Positions 1 to 12,009 of a stretch of 64,000 nt of DNA are shown here, in pieces. Below the pieces are notes generated by a model, which was given only the letters and a program-made list of their open reading frames with translations, had not been told where the DNA came from and searched no databases. The translations under genes and the position numbers were made by a program. This DNA is from Cryptomeria japonica (Eukaryota > Streptophyta > Pinopsida > Cupressales > Cupressaceae), in assembly GCF_030272615.1 (NCBI RefSeq), contig NC_081415.1, forward strand, positions 379,035,392 to 379,099,391. The letters are read 5' to 3'. Positions within the stretch are counted from its first letter, which is position 1. Each line of letters starts with the position of its first letter.

Positions 1-415
1 GAGAAAGTAAGGAAAGAGTGTTTAATTTACGAAAGTGATAGGAAAGATGTTATATCAGTTAGTTAAAAGAGTCTTTTTTGTGGGAACCAAGCTATGGATA
101 GGCTTGTGTGTAGAAAGTTACATTCTGGGACAGGTGCCGAATATGGTTTCTTAGAGTGAATTGTTGCTTTTTCCAACTATTTATTTTTGTTGTTCATGAC
201 ATTATACTCGGCTGAGTAATTATTTGAATTATCCATAGAAATAGATGGAATTCATTATTTTATGCTCTCTACCATATCCTTGAATGATAGTGAATGCTTG
301 TTTCTTAAATGAATTACAAAAATGAAAATGCTTGTTTCATCTAGGCATGCACTAGATTCCCTCTTGCCTTTCGAATTCTTTGGTTAAAACGATTCGTGCA
401 GGGTCAGGTATTCTT
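1..415 (+). repeat. Inverted LTR fragment of family A (left end)
   Basis: This stretch is the reverse complement of part of the family A LTR found at about 15,540-15,960. It runs opposite to the LTR that begins at 409. It therefore forms an inverted repeat with about 768-1,090, separated by roughly 350 bp. The junction lies in a 7-bp microhomology, TATTCTT at 409-415, shared by both source sequences. It is closer to the 15,133 copy than to the adjacent 409 copy. No coding content. Confidence 0.8.
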
Positions 416-3400
416 AAATAGACACATAGATCAGTTAATAAGTCTATTTCATTCCTTAATTTACTTCCATTGCTTCATTTGATCATTTCATTTAAATTGT
501 AATAAACACGAATTTTCTATAAAAGATAAAGATTCTTTATTCCATAAATTCGATAAAAGTAGTATCTCAATCTTACAATACTTATGCATTTCAAGTTGTC
601 GTAAATTTAATAATAAAATAATACAAAGTAAAGGGTGAGATGCGTCCGTTGATCTTCAACCCAAGCTATCACCAATGTAATCTTTAGCATGAAGACAAGA
701 ACAAGATTCAGGTGCTTTTTCCACCCAACCTTGAAGCTTACGCTTCCCCGAAATTCTTGGTCAATCAAGAATACCTGACCCTGCATGAAATGCTTAGCAG
801 AAGAATTCGAAAGGCAAGATGGAAACTAGTGCGTGCCTAGATGATACATGTATTTTCAATTTTCTAATTCTATTAAGAAACAAGCATTCATTATCAAGCA
901 AGGATATGGTAAAGAGCATAAAATAAAAGAATTCCATCTATTTCAATGGTTTATTCAATTTGATTACTCGGCCGAGATAATGCCATGCACAACAAAAATA
1001 GATAGTTGGAAAAGAAACTATTCTCTCTATAATCCACAATCAACACCCATCTTGGAAGGTAACTTTCCATAAACACAAGCCTATCTAACTTTGTTCACAT
1101 AAATCTAGAATAAATTCATACAGAAGACAATCTTTGACCTTTCAAGCCTAGCTTCCTATTTCTTGCAAGATAAAAAATACTATGCTAAGAAGACAATCTT
1201 TTGTTTGAATAGAAATTGATAGAATAAATCTTTTATTACAACCAATGCTATCTGACAAGAAACTATCTTTTATGGATAATCAAATATACATCTAAAAGAA
1301 AACAATCTTTCCCTTCTATCTTTCAAGCAATTTAAAGACAAGATTAAAAAATTAAGAAGGTGTAACACATGTATGAATCTTTACATAGAAATTGAATAAA
1401 ATGAGCACACATTCTTTTATTCAATTATCAAAAAATTAAATAATGTAATCATTAATGTGCATTCCATTTCTTATGGTTTAGAAATCTAAGTTTTATTTTG
1501 TCTAAGATCTCTATATTTCCATGTGTCTTGGTTCAGTCTAAGCTCTCTATCTTTCCATGTGTCTTGGTTCATTTACCTCGTTTCTTGAACATCATACTAA
1601 TATGTGACTTTCTATGATTTAAGAACTCAACTCACTGGTTTTACTAATTTTGCATAACAACTATCGAACATGATGAAAATTCATAAAGCGCCTATCTATA
1701 TGGCCTTTCAAATGAGACACCTAATCACCATTTTTTTTCATGCAAGGGTCAAATTCAAAAGTGTAAGTATTTTCTACACAAATTCAAAATAAACTTCAAT
1801 TCTTAATAATTCATTATCCTAGTATTTCATCTTCTTTGAAGTTCAATTTCAGAGTTCCTCTTTCCATCCTCTTACTCTGTTCCTAGAGGATTGGGTGATC
1901 TAATTTCTAAGAGTTTCACTAAGTTTTATCAACAAACTTTCATAAATATATCATTATTGTATCTATATTTTCATGATCGTAATTTAAACAATTAAAAATG
2001 ATTCATTTTACGACTCTAGATCTTCCATTAGAATATTTCATAATTCTAAAACTAGATCAATCTTTATCTCTTAATCTCTTCAACATAACATACTAGATTT
2101 GAGCCTACCTCAAGAAACACAATCCAGGTCTATTATGATCCTTGATAACTTCGAATTGTCAGCAATACGTTCGGATTCCAATGCTTTCCTTCTTGACACT
2201 CTTCTATCTCGCTAGTTCTTATCCTTTGCATATTCTTATAATTTCTCTAATAATAAAATAACTATGACTCAATCAATAGTCCTAACCCATAAGTTCGACG
2301 CTAAATTGAAGATGATCATCATTGATCTTTTACGACATAGTCATAATCACGTCTAAATCTCCTCTACTCTTCTCTTCCACATTCCATTCTCTAATCCTTT
2401 GTTGATCTATATTTTCCTCTTCCATCTCTATTCTTGCCTCCATGAGTCTATCATCTCTCCTTGCGTGTGAGTGTGTGTGTATATCCTACATCTCTATTTA
2501 TCCTATTTTCTCCTACGATCTCTCCCCATTTAGAGGCTCAAAAATGATTGTTGATTTGAAGTCTATTACATTGAGTCTTTTTTTAACTCTCTCTCACATC
2601 TCCACGTCTAATAGAGATGGCAATTCTAAATGCAATTTCTGTTGTTCTAGTGCATGAGTTAACTATGCAATAGTTTCCTATCGTTGATATTCCTATATTC
2701 ATGGCAGCACATGCCTGTTATCTCATTACTTACTATAGTTATAGCCACCGATTGAGGTCTAATTTTAACGTGGATATACTAGTCGATTCTATTTCTATGT
2801 GGAATAAAGAGTTATCTGCAGTTTATGGTGGACTTCTTCTCTCATTCACCATGGATACTATAGTAGATTACTCACTCCATGGAGAGGTTGGCAAAGTGAA
2901 AGGTAATCACAAACACTTAAGTGTTTGTCTTTAGCGAGTTCCTTGTTTAAGCTTCCAAGTTGATGGCCACATTTCCACGTTGATGCTACTCTTAGTTCTA
3001 CATTTAGTTGATAGCCTTTGCATAGTTAAATACCATAATCTCCATGATAAAACCTCTAAATTTATGCATCTAACTAATGGTCTATGCCTACGTGCTAGGT
3101 TTGCATTAACCGATAGTTTATGCCTAGGTCTGAGTTAACTGATAGTCTAATCAGCCACCCAAATTGCCATGCGACATAGTCACTATCTTATAACAACTAA
3201 ACCCGCCACCTTTCTAATAAAATATATATATCATACTATATTATAATTTACAAAGTAAATATTAAACTTAAACTTTTAAAAAAATAATATAATATCATAA
3301 TTTATATAATGTGAATATTCATAAATACATTTTATGAATAATCATGTTTGTAGCATAAGACGATGATCGCATAAACTTAATATGTATTTATGTGTGTTTG

Positions 3401-3434
3401 ATAAAATCAAAGTTATTAACTACCATGTATACCT
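409..3434 (-). repeat. Family A 3' LTR, outer part
   Basis: Aligns along its length with 15,178-18,373 of the intact LTR, roughly nine bases in ten by eye. Its outer end is cut at the TATTCTT junction (409-415). Its inner end stops at the copia insertion (3,434) and resumes at 11,076. Short frames here are not conserved in the other copy and look like chance. Confidence 0.8.
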
Positions 3435-4915
3435 TGATAGTTCTGATACTTAATATAAATACATAATCCATTAGCCAACAAGATGAGAGGGGGGGGTGAA
3501 TCATACAAACTTAATCTTCCATAAAAACATTAGATTCAACCTCAGTAACACATACTTCAGTAATATAACCAAAACTATTAAACATGCAAACTCAAAAGCA
3601 TATAAACATCATAAACCTCATAACACCAGATTTAACGTGGAAACCCAAATAGGGAAAAACCACTGTGCGATTTCGGACCCACTAAGAAATATACTCTTCT
3701 AGAGTATGCTCGGTTAAAAACAAATCCTGTTAAAGATTACAAACACATTGCTAGATGTGACCCAGTTAAGGGATTTCCCTTAGATCTATTAGGATCTTCA
3801 TCTTGTTAGAAGTGACCTTGTTAAAGGATTTCAAACACTCAATCAGAATGTCACCTTGCTAGAGGGTTTTACAAATAAGACAGTTAAGTCCACTCGGTTA
3901 AGAGATTTTCTATCACTTTCACAAAATAACAGTAATAAAAATCTATCTGCAACTTCACATCTAAAATGCTAAAGCAGATTCTTATTTGTTCAATACAATC
4001 TAGACACAGAACTAATCTTGTCCATCTATTGGGCTTCTATACTCTGTTATTCAAACAGGTCTTCAAGCTTCTATGCTCAGTAATCACCATGTAGCATCCC
4101 TGCGCATACACTTGCCTGCATACATTGTTTATCAACAGTTTCCTATTTATAAACAATTAGCTAACCACTTAATCTCCTTGATCACATTTCCCATGATCAA
4201 TCATAGCCATCAGATCTTCAATCTTGTCCAGGTTCAATGCATCTTTCAATCTAAAAATGTTTTATCCCTCCTATGAACTTGCATATATTTCTTGGAACTT
4301 GTGCCAGGGTATTGCGGTTCAATCTGCGTTGTAGATCTTCATGTCGACTTTCCTTTGCCATAGATTCATTAAAAACTATATTTATGGAATACCAATCATT
4401 CAATTAGTTCCAGCTCATCAGCTTCCTTCATTAAATAATGCATGTAACTATTTAATGCATTCTATTATAGCTCGGTTACAACTCGGTAAATACTAAACTT
4501 CACTTGGTAGACATTCCGCCTTCATTAACCGATAGCGATAACCTTAGGGTTTACCAACTAGGTTCTTTGCTTGATAACATAGTATAGTATTAACCTTTAC
4601 AATTTACAACATCTGTATGATGTTAAAACAATCTAAACATCATGATCTCATCATTTTCTGACTCGGTAATAGTTGCCCATTGAATACCTTATTCATCCCC
4701 TTATTCATCATATTCTTTCTGTTTCTTTTACCGACATCTTTATATTCTTCAAATCATACTTCTCAAGATATGGCAACATCATACTGAATTAGAAAATCAA
4801 TTTCTTGACATCAATGACAAAATAATAATATCAAGACAGTAAACATCCTTAATCAGTTATATCCATAATCATCAACAATCTTCTCAATGTCTGTTATAAT
4901 GCTATACTGCCAACA
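3435..4915 (-). repeat. Copia 3' LTR
   Basis: 1,481 bp, matching 9,573-11,075. Begins TGATAG and ends GCCAACA on the plus strand. It lacks the 24-bp tandem duplication present in the other LTR near 10,680-10,728. A frame of about 68 codons on the plus strand appears in both LTRs only because the sequences are duplicates. Confidence 0.95.
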
Positions 4916-4927
4916 ATCTCCCCCTTT
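4916..4927 (-). other. Copia polypurine tract
   Basis: AAAGGGGGAGAT on the minus strand, directly before the 3' LTR start TGTTGGCAG. This is the plus-strand priming site of reverse transcription. Confidence 0.9.
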
Positions 4928-5324
4928 GGCATTGATGGCAAAACCAATTGATTTGACCTTAAAAGATTCAGATTGCTGTGATCTAAAATGCTGAAATGCT
5001 CTCTTGCTGTCATCAGACTTTCTCCCTCATACATTAGTCTTCTCCCCTTTTTATTAGTCTTCCCACCCTTTGACAACAATGCTAAAAAGTAAAGAACTAA
5101 AACATAATGTTTTCCTATATAAAGTGATTTCTTGCTGTTGTGTATCAATGTAGTCTTGGTCAGAGCATTTTTTCTTCAATTCCTATTCCTGTAATATTTT
5201 CCTGTAATATTTCCTGTAACATTTCTTGTACACCTTTAGAAAACATCCTAAAGTGTATAATGCAGCATCAACTCCTAAAAGATATTCGATAGAGTCATCG
5301 GATTTATGCTTTCACCGAACTCGG

Positions 5325-6158
5325 TCAATGAGTGGAAGATAGGGGTAGGACCCCTAACTTACTTTTGAGATATTCAAAAGTGTCCCTTGGTAGTGTCTTG
5401 GTGAAGATATCTGCTATTTGTTCCTTTGTGCTAACATATTCCAACACCACTTTCTTCTCTTGAGCTTCTTCTCTAAGATAATGATATTTGATAGAGATGT
5501 GCTTTGTCTTAGAGTGCATAACAAGATTCTTTGAAATATTAATGGCACTAGTATTGTCACAGAATATAGTTACTGGCTCGATAACTTTCTCATTTATACC
5601 TTCCAACAGTTGTTTGATCCATGCAATGTTGGTACAATTCAATGCTGCAGCAACGTATTCAGCTTCTGATGTTGACTATGAAACACATCCTTGTTTCTTG
5701 CTAAGCCAACTCACTAGTCTTTCTCCTAAAAAGAAAGCTCCTCCACTTGTGCTTTTTCTGTCATCAATGTTGTCTGCCCAATCAGCATCAGTATAAACTT
5801 TTAAATCAAAATCATTTCCTTTTTGATATACTAAGCCATAATCCTCAGTGCCTTTCAAGTATCTAAAAATTCTTTTGATTACTGTCATGTGTGTTTCTTT
5901 AGGATCTACAGAGAATCTTGCAACTATACCTACTGCATGTGTTATGTCTGGTCTGTTGTGAACAACATATTGAAGTCTTCCAATCATGGATCGGTAAAGT
6001 GTCTCATCAACAAATGCAGATTCATCATTCTTTGATAATTTACAGTTGGTAGTCATAGGAGTACTTACTGGTTTTGAAACCTCCATTCCAAATTTCTTCA
6101 AGATTTCCTTTATGTACTTGGATTGAGTAATGAAAATCTCATTTTTCATTTGCACTAT
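5325..6158 (-). pseudogene. pol: Copia RT C-terminal part and RNase H (broken)
   Basis: Last part of the copia polyprotein: end of RT, connection and RNase H, which removes the RNA template during cDNA synthesis. Family signatures are visible: RSMIGRLQYVVHNRPDI, KSTSGGAFFLG, SEAEYVAAA, IFCDNTSAINISKN, HSKTKHISIKYHYLR and IADIFTKTLP. One in-frame TAG at 5,676-5,678 splits the SerThrSerGluAlaGlu motif region and another at 6,159-6,161 separates it from upstream RT. Both fall where relatives usually have glutamine. The natural end is the stop at 5,325, about 400 bp before the PPT. Confidence 0.92.
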
Positions 6159-6910
6159 CTATAAACCTATAAAATACTTTATCTCGTCGATTAATGACAT
6201 CTCAAATTCTTTGCTCATTTCATTTCCAAAGTTCTTGCATAAAGAGTCATTTCCACAAAATATAATATCATCAACAAATATGGCTGAGATCAGTATTCCA
6301 TTTTCATTATTCTTCATGTACATATTGTTGTTCTCATTTGTCCTTATAAAACCAATCTTAATCAAATAAGAGTGCAATCTTTCATACCATGCTCTAGGTG
6401 CTTGTTTCAAACCATATAAAGCTTTGTTCAATTTACATACCTGATCTTTATTCTTGTCTTCAAAAAATCCTTAAGTTGTTCAATAGAAACTTCTTCTTCT
6501 AATATTCCATTCAGAAATGCAGATTTGACATCCATTTGATATACCTTGAAATTTTTGAAAGCAACATATGCCAACAGTGTTCTTACTCCTTCAAGTCTAT
6601 CAACAGGTGCAAAAGTTTCACCATAATCAATTCCTTCTTCTTGAGCATAACCTTTGCAAACTAGTCTTGCTTTGTTTCGAATGACCTCTCCTTTTTCATT
6701 TAGCTTGTTTCTAAAAATCCACTTTGTATCGATTACATTTTTGTCCTTTGGTCTTGGGATTAGTGTCCATGTGTCATTCTTCTTGATTTTATCAATCTCT
6801 TCTGTCATAGCATTTATCCAATCTTCACTGTTAAATGCCTCATTCACTATTCTCGGTTCAAATTCAGATATCAAACATGTGTTATGTCTTAGTTTGTTCC
6901 TTGTCATCAC
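6159..6910 (-). pseudogene. pol: Copia reverse transcriptase (broken)
   Basis: Copia RT. Visible motifs are WIFRNKLNEKGEVIRNKARL, YGETFAPVDRLEGVRTLLA, YQMDVKSAFLNG, LYGLKQAPRAWY and the catalytic FVDDI. A single-base frameshift near the A run at 6,462-6,467 divides the gene: after LNGILEEEV the frame shifts, and KALYGLKQ resumes in another frame. The upstream boundary is an in-frame TAG at 6,935-6,937, and a further TAG lies at 6,159. The catalytic Asp-Asp is intact, but no continuous protein can be made. Confidence 0.93.
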
Positions 6911-7888
6911 TGGATCATCCTTATCTCCTATAATCTAACTTGGTGTATGATGTCTTCTGACATACTTGGCTAATATAGGCTCGATAGGCTCTGTATGATC
7001 TTCTTCATCACTTGGTAACTGGATATTATCTTCATTTTCTTCAACAGTCTTCTCGATAAGACTTCTTGGTTGAACATAGACAAATTCATCATAGTCTTCT
7101 GGTTCTTTGGAATTTCCTTCTTCATTTCTTTCTGCAAATTCATCAATTTTCACATTTGCACTTTCTACTATTTTGTTAGATGATTTGATCAGACATTTAA
7201 ATGCTTTGCTTCTAGAAGAATAACCTAGAAATGTTCCTTCTTCACTCTTCTGATCAAACATGCCATTTCTATCATCTTTGTGAACATAGCATCTACTTCC
7301 AAAGATTTTAAAATAACTTACATTAGGTTTCTTATCATACCAAATTTCATATGGTGTCTTCAAATTACCTTTCTTCAATTGTACTCAGTTCAGGGTGTAG
7401 ACTGCTGTGCTTATTGCTTCTCTCCAAAATGTTTGTGGCACCTTCTTTTCAATCATCGGTGTTCTAGCACAATCCACAATAGATCTATTTCTTCTCTCAG
7501 CTATTCCATTTTGCTGTGGAGTTCTCGGTGTAGAGACTTGTCTTTTAATACCATGATCATTGCAGAATAAGTTGAATTCATCAGATGTGAACTCTCCTCC
7601 TCTATCTGATCTAAGACATTTCAGTTGTCTTCCTGTTTCATTTTCAACTCTTTCCTTGTACCATTTAAACATTTGAAAAGCTTCTGATTTATCTTTTGAA
7701 AACATTACTAACATCATCCTTGAATAGTCATCCACAAATAATATGAAATATTTATCACCATAATAACTTTGAACTTTCATAGGACCACAAAGATCAGTGT
7801 GCACTAGATCTAAAATTCCCTTAGAAGTGTAAGACTTACTTGTAAAGCTTGATCTTGTCATCTTACCCATCTGGCATCCTCGGCACAT
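6911..7888 (-). pseudogene. pol: Copia integrase (broken)
   Basis: Copia-type integrase, which inserts the cDNA. The catalytic core shows the aspartates of DLVHTDLCGPM and of CLRSDRGGEF, and the glutamate of PQQNGIAERRNRSI, so the DDE set is present. The GKNxPYExW-like region and the GYSSRSKAFKC segment follow. In-frame stops occur at 7,385-7,387 (TGA) and 6,935-6,937 (TAG). The zinc-binding His/Cys part is in the preceding segment, in phase with this frame after a one-base deletion near 7,976-7,984. Confidence 0.92.
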
Positions 7889-8580
7889 AGCATTCTCAGG
7901 TTTTTCAAGACTCGATAGACCTCTTACTCGGTGCTTCTGGCTTATTTTGATTAGATTATCAAAATTTACATGACAAAACCTTTATGCCATAACCAGGTAT
8001 CATCTATCTTTGCATACAAATACTTGTTACAAGTTGAGTCAAGGTGAAATGTGTTACCTTTTGTTTGTGTCCCAGTAGTAGCTAACTTTCCATTCTTGTC
8101 ATGAACTTTGACAATTCCTTTCTCAAATTCTATTCGGTAACCTGTGTTGTTTAGCTGTGCTACACTCAACAAATTGTATTTCAAATATTCAACCCAATAA
8201 ACATCATTGCATCTTGCATTGTCAAGAAGTGTTATAGATCCTTTACCTTTCACCGGACATGGTGCATCATTACCAAATCTAACATAGCCTCCATCATAAT
8301 CTTCTAATATAACAAACTTGTGTTTATCTCCTGTCATATGATGTGAACATCCACTATCTATGATCCAAGAATCATTAGTGTTTATGTGCGATATTAGGGC
8401 TTTTTCTTCATACCTTTCTTCATCTGATCCATCTTTGATAGCCACATAAACTACTTCCTCTGTATCAGTTTCATCTGATTTATCATCGTTAGATTCCTCA
8501 TCAACTATTAAGCATGTCTTTCTATCTCTTCTTCTGAAGTCTCGGTGTCCTCTGTAATGATTATCTTTTTGTCTGTCATC
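7889..8580 (-). pseudogene. pol: Copia protease and gag-pre-integrase region (broken)
   Basis: Contains the aspartic protease active site WIIDSGCSHHMTG and, about 100 residues later, the gag-pre-integrase stretch ending LWHK. The zinc-binding integrase start, with CRGCQMGKM, continues in a different frame. One A appears to be missing from an A run just before the GGTTTTGTCAT stretch near 7,976-7,984. The segment is joined in frame to gag except for a TGA at 8,581-8,583. The protease cuts the polyprotein in the virus-like particle. Confidence 0.9.
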
Positions 8581-9507
8581 TCAGTAATCTCTCTTTTCAA
8601 TAGAATCTTTGTTAGGACAGTTAGAAGCTATATGTCTTATCTTATCACAATTGAAACATTTCAAAGGTAGCTTTCCTTTATACTTACCTTTGCCTCTCGG
8701 TAACCTTCTTGCTAATAGTGCTTCAAACTCTTCTTGCTTTCTGATTTCCTCATATAGTTTGTGTACTTCTTCCATGTTCTTACGAAATCTTTCACTTGCT
8801 CCATTGTGATGTCCTTCAAAGTACTTATACTTTCTTTCATTGAAATCATTAGATTCATCAAGATGAAAAGAACTAAATGCAGATTCAACTTTATTTACTG
8901 AAGATCCACTGTTATCAAAGTTACTTAACTCAAATGCATGTAGCTTCCCAATAGTAGCATCTAAAGAAACTGGCATATTAGGTACATACCTTAATTCATT
9001 GATTGCAAAGACTCAGATTGCATAAGCTAGTAGAAGGGTTCTTAACAACTTACTTGTTATATCCTTGTCTTCAATAGTTCCACCTAATCCTTTGATTTGA
9101 TTGACAATCTCCTTTAGTCTTGTACTATACTGAGTTATGTTCTCACCTTCATTCATCCTCATAGATTCAAGTTGTCCTCTTAGACTATCTACTTTTTCTC
9201 TTTGAACATGTTCATCTCCTCCATACACTGATATGAGCTTATCCCACATTGCCTTTGCATCATTGCAGCCTTCTAGATCATTAAACTCTGAATTAGTCAA
9301 TGTAGATGTTATTTCAATCATTGCTTGAATATGTTCTTGCTTTGCCTTTATCTCTTCCATAGTCAATGGATAGGTGCTCGATGTAACAAAATCATTCTCT
9401 AGATTGTATACAACATATTCTCCAACTCCTGATAGATGCAACTTCATCCTTTTCTGCCATGTAGAGAAACTTGACTTGTTCAGCTTCGGTGCATCCCTCT
9501 TATACAT
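8581..9507 (-). pseudogene. gag: Copia gag with CCHC zinc knuckle (broken)
   Basis: Structural protein of the particle. A start is likely at the Met of MYKRDAPKLNKSSFSTW (about 9,507), about 55 bp inside the primer site. The longer frame reading back into the LTR is not expected to be used. The UBN2-type gag region (TMWDKL-like, here AMWDKLISVYGG) is followed by a zinc knuckle CFNCDKIRHIASNC near 8,605-8,650, which fits C-X2-C-X4-H-X4-C. A TGA at 9,013-9,015 interrupts it; the reading frame is otherwise kept across the 36-bp gap. Confidence 0.9.
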
Positions 9508-9561
9508 CTTTGGATCTTTTAACTCAAGTGCCTTTAAACTTTTCTTCCTGAGTCCAAAGAT

Positions 9562-9570
9562 CTGATACCA
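9562..9570 (-). other. Copia primer binding site
   Basis: TGGTATCAG on the minus strand, two bases inside the 5' LTR end. It is complementary to the 3' end of initiator methionine tRNA, the usual primer for plant copia elements. Confidence 0.88.
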
Positions 9571-9572
9571 AT

Positions 9573-11075
9573 TGATAGTTCTGATACTTAATATAAGTAT
9601 AGATCCATTAGCCAACAAGAAGAGAGGGGGGGTGATTCATACAAACTTAATCTTCCATAAAAACATCAGATTCAACCTCGGTAACACATACTTCAGTAAT
9701 ATAACCAAAATTGTTAAACATACAAACTCAAAAGCATATAAACATCATAAACCTCATAACACCAGATTTAATGTGGAAACCCAAATAAGGAAAAACCATG
9801 GTGGGATTTCGGACCCACTAAGAAATATACTCTTCTAGAGTATGCTCGGTTAAAAGCAAATCCTGTTAAAGATTACAAACACATTGCTAGATGTGACCCG
9901 GTTAAGGGATTTCCCTTAGACCTGTTAGGATCTTCACCTTGTTAGAAGTGACCTTGTTAAAGGATTTCAAACACTCAATCAGAATGTCACCTTGCTAGAG
10001 GGTTTTACAAATAAGACTGTTAAGTCCACTCAGTTAAGAGATTTTATGTCACTTTCACAAAATAACAGTAATAAAAATCTATCTACAACTTCACATCTAA
10101 AATGCTAAAAAAGATTCTTATTTGTTCAATACAATCTAGACATAGAACTAACCTTGTCCATCTACTAGGCTTCTATACTCTGTTATTCAAACAGGTCTTC
10201 AAGCTTCTATGCTCGGTAATCACCATGTAGCATCCCTATGCATACACTTGCCCGCATACATTGTTTATCAATAGTTTCCTATTTATAAACAATTAGCTAA
10301 CCTCTTAATCTCCTTGATCACATTTCCCATGATTAATCATAGCCATCAGATCTTCAATCTTGTCTAGGTTCAATGCATCTTTTGATCTGAAAATGTTTTA
10401 TCCCGCCTAGGAACTTGCATATATTTCTTGGAACTTGTGCCAAGGTATTGCGGTTCAATTTGCGCTATAGATCTTCATGCCGACTTTCCTTTGCCATAGA
10501 TTCATTAACAAACTATATTTATGACATACCAATCATTCAATCAGTTCCAGCTCATCAGCTTCCTTCATTAAATAACACATGTAACCATTTAATGCATTCT
10601 GTTATAGCTCGGTTACAACTCTGTAAATACTAAACTTCACTTGGTAGACATTCCACCTTCATTAACTGATAGCGATAACCTTAGGGTTTACCGACTAGGT
10701 TCCTTAGGGTTTACCGGCTAGGTTCTTTGCTTGATAACGTAGTATAGTATTAACCTTTACAATTTACAACATTTGTATGATGTTAAAACAATCTAAACAT
10801 CATGATCTCATCATTGTCTAACTCGGTAATAGTTGCCCATTGAATACCTTATTCATCCCCTTATTCATCATATTTTTTCTGTGTCTTTTACCGACATCTT
10901 TATATTCTTCAAATCATACTTCTCAAGATATGGCAACATCATACTGAATTAGAAAATCAATTTCTTGACATCAATGACAAAATAATAATATCAAGACAGT
11001 AAACATCCTTAATCAGTTATATCCATAATCATCAACAATCTTCTCAATGTCTGTTATAATGCTATATTGCCAACA
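9573..11075 (-). repeat. Copia 5' LTR
   Basis: 1,503 bp, pair of 3,435-4,915. On the plus strand it begins TGATAG and ends GCCAACA. It has an extra 24-bp tandem copy of a CCTTAGGGTTTACCGRCTAG-like unit near 10,680-10,728, which explains most of the length difference between the LTRs. Confidence 0.95.
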
Positions 11076-11765
11076 TATCTAACTTGCATCAATATAAAAA
11101 CAAAACGATCATTAAAATCCAATCATTCAACTTATAAATAATCATATTAAAAATACTCAATATAATTAAACATGAGCCATATTTACCTACTATATACATG
11201 TATATGATCGAGTCCTAGTATATATATAAAAAATACGTACAAATATTGTATAATTTCAAAAACCAAACATTAATTATAGTTTCGGTAATTCACATATTTC
11301 TATACAAAGGACGTTAAATCATAGAGTTACTATTTAATTCACTTTATTAACAATTTTTCTCCCTTCAGAGACAAATAAAACATAACATTTTCATGACTCA
11401 AATTCACTCATCAATGCAGACATAAATGAATATGCATAACTTCACTAATGTGGTGTGTGAGAGATTCCATCTATTCTAACAAAATACAATAGCTAAGACA
11501 ACTCTACCTGAACCATGTTCTCACCTTCATCATCGTTCACCTATTCTTGCAATCACTTGCACTCAATCGCTCATTAGCAATGACAATCCCAATTTACAAA
11601 AAAAAATATTACTGATAATTCAATTGTATATAAATCATTTCAGTACATTCGATATCCTATCTTATTTCATTGACAATTCCAATTTTTTTTTATTTTCAAT
11701 TCATTTGCAAAAAATAAACATTATTTTCGTAATTAAATAATTATGTAAAAACAAGGTTTGTGACA
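11076..11765 (-). repeat. Family A 3' LTR, inner part
   Basis: Continuation of the LTR interrupted by the copia element; aligns with 18,374-19,120. Ends GTTTGTGACA on the plus strand, that is TGTCACAAAC on the minus strand, the start of the LTR. Confidence 0.8.
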
Positions 11766-11778
11766 TCCTTCCCCTCTT
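11766..11778 (-). other. Family A polypurine tract
   Basis: AAGAGGGGAAGGA on the minus strand, immediately before the LTR start TGTCACA. The same tract recurs at 19,121-19,133. Confidence 0.85.
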
Positions 11779-12009
11779 AAAAGAGACATTGTCTCGATGT
11801 CTTATTATTCTATCAATAAGAACATACTTTCTCAACATCATAAACATTATCCACACATTGTGGTCTCAATCAAATATAACAGAAATGGTATCATCTATAC
11901 ATTCCAAATTTACATGTAAATCAAAATCAGAGTATTCAAGTATTTCATGCATCAAGCAAATACTACTCTAAGAAAACAAAAGATGAATATGATAGTCAAT
12001 CATCACATC

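Larger units (their letters stand above)
3435..11075 (-). mobile_element. Ty1/copia retrotransposon, structurally complete, coding region dead
   Basis: A 7,641-bp element on the minus strand. LTRs are 9,573-11,075 (5') and 3,435-4,915 (3'), both TGTTGGC...CTATCA. The flanks are TACCT (3,430-3,434) and TATCT (11,076-11,080), a 5-bp target duplication with one change. PBS and PPT are in place. Domain order is gag, protease, integrase, RT, RNase H, which defines copia. The frame is broken by six in-frame stops and two single-base frameshifts, so it cannot encode a working polyprotein. The LTRs differ by a few percent by eye, so the insertion is not recent. The undisturbed target is seen in the paralogous LTR at 18,362-18,387. 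Confidence 0.95.

Noticed and set aside
3496..3702. Plus-strand frame of 68 codons found again at 9,572-9,838
   Set aside because: Both copies lie in the two LTRs of one copia element; duplication, not selection, explains it.
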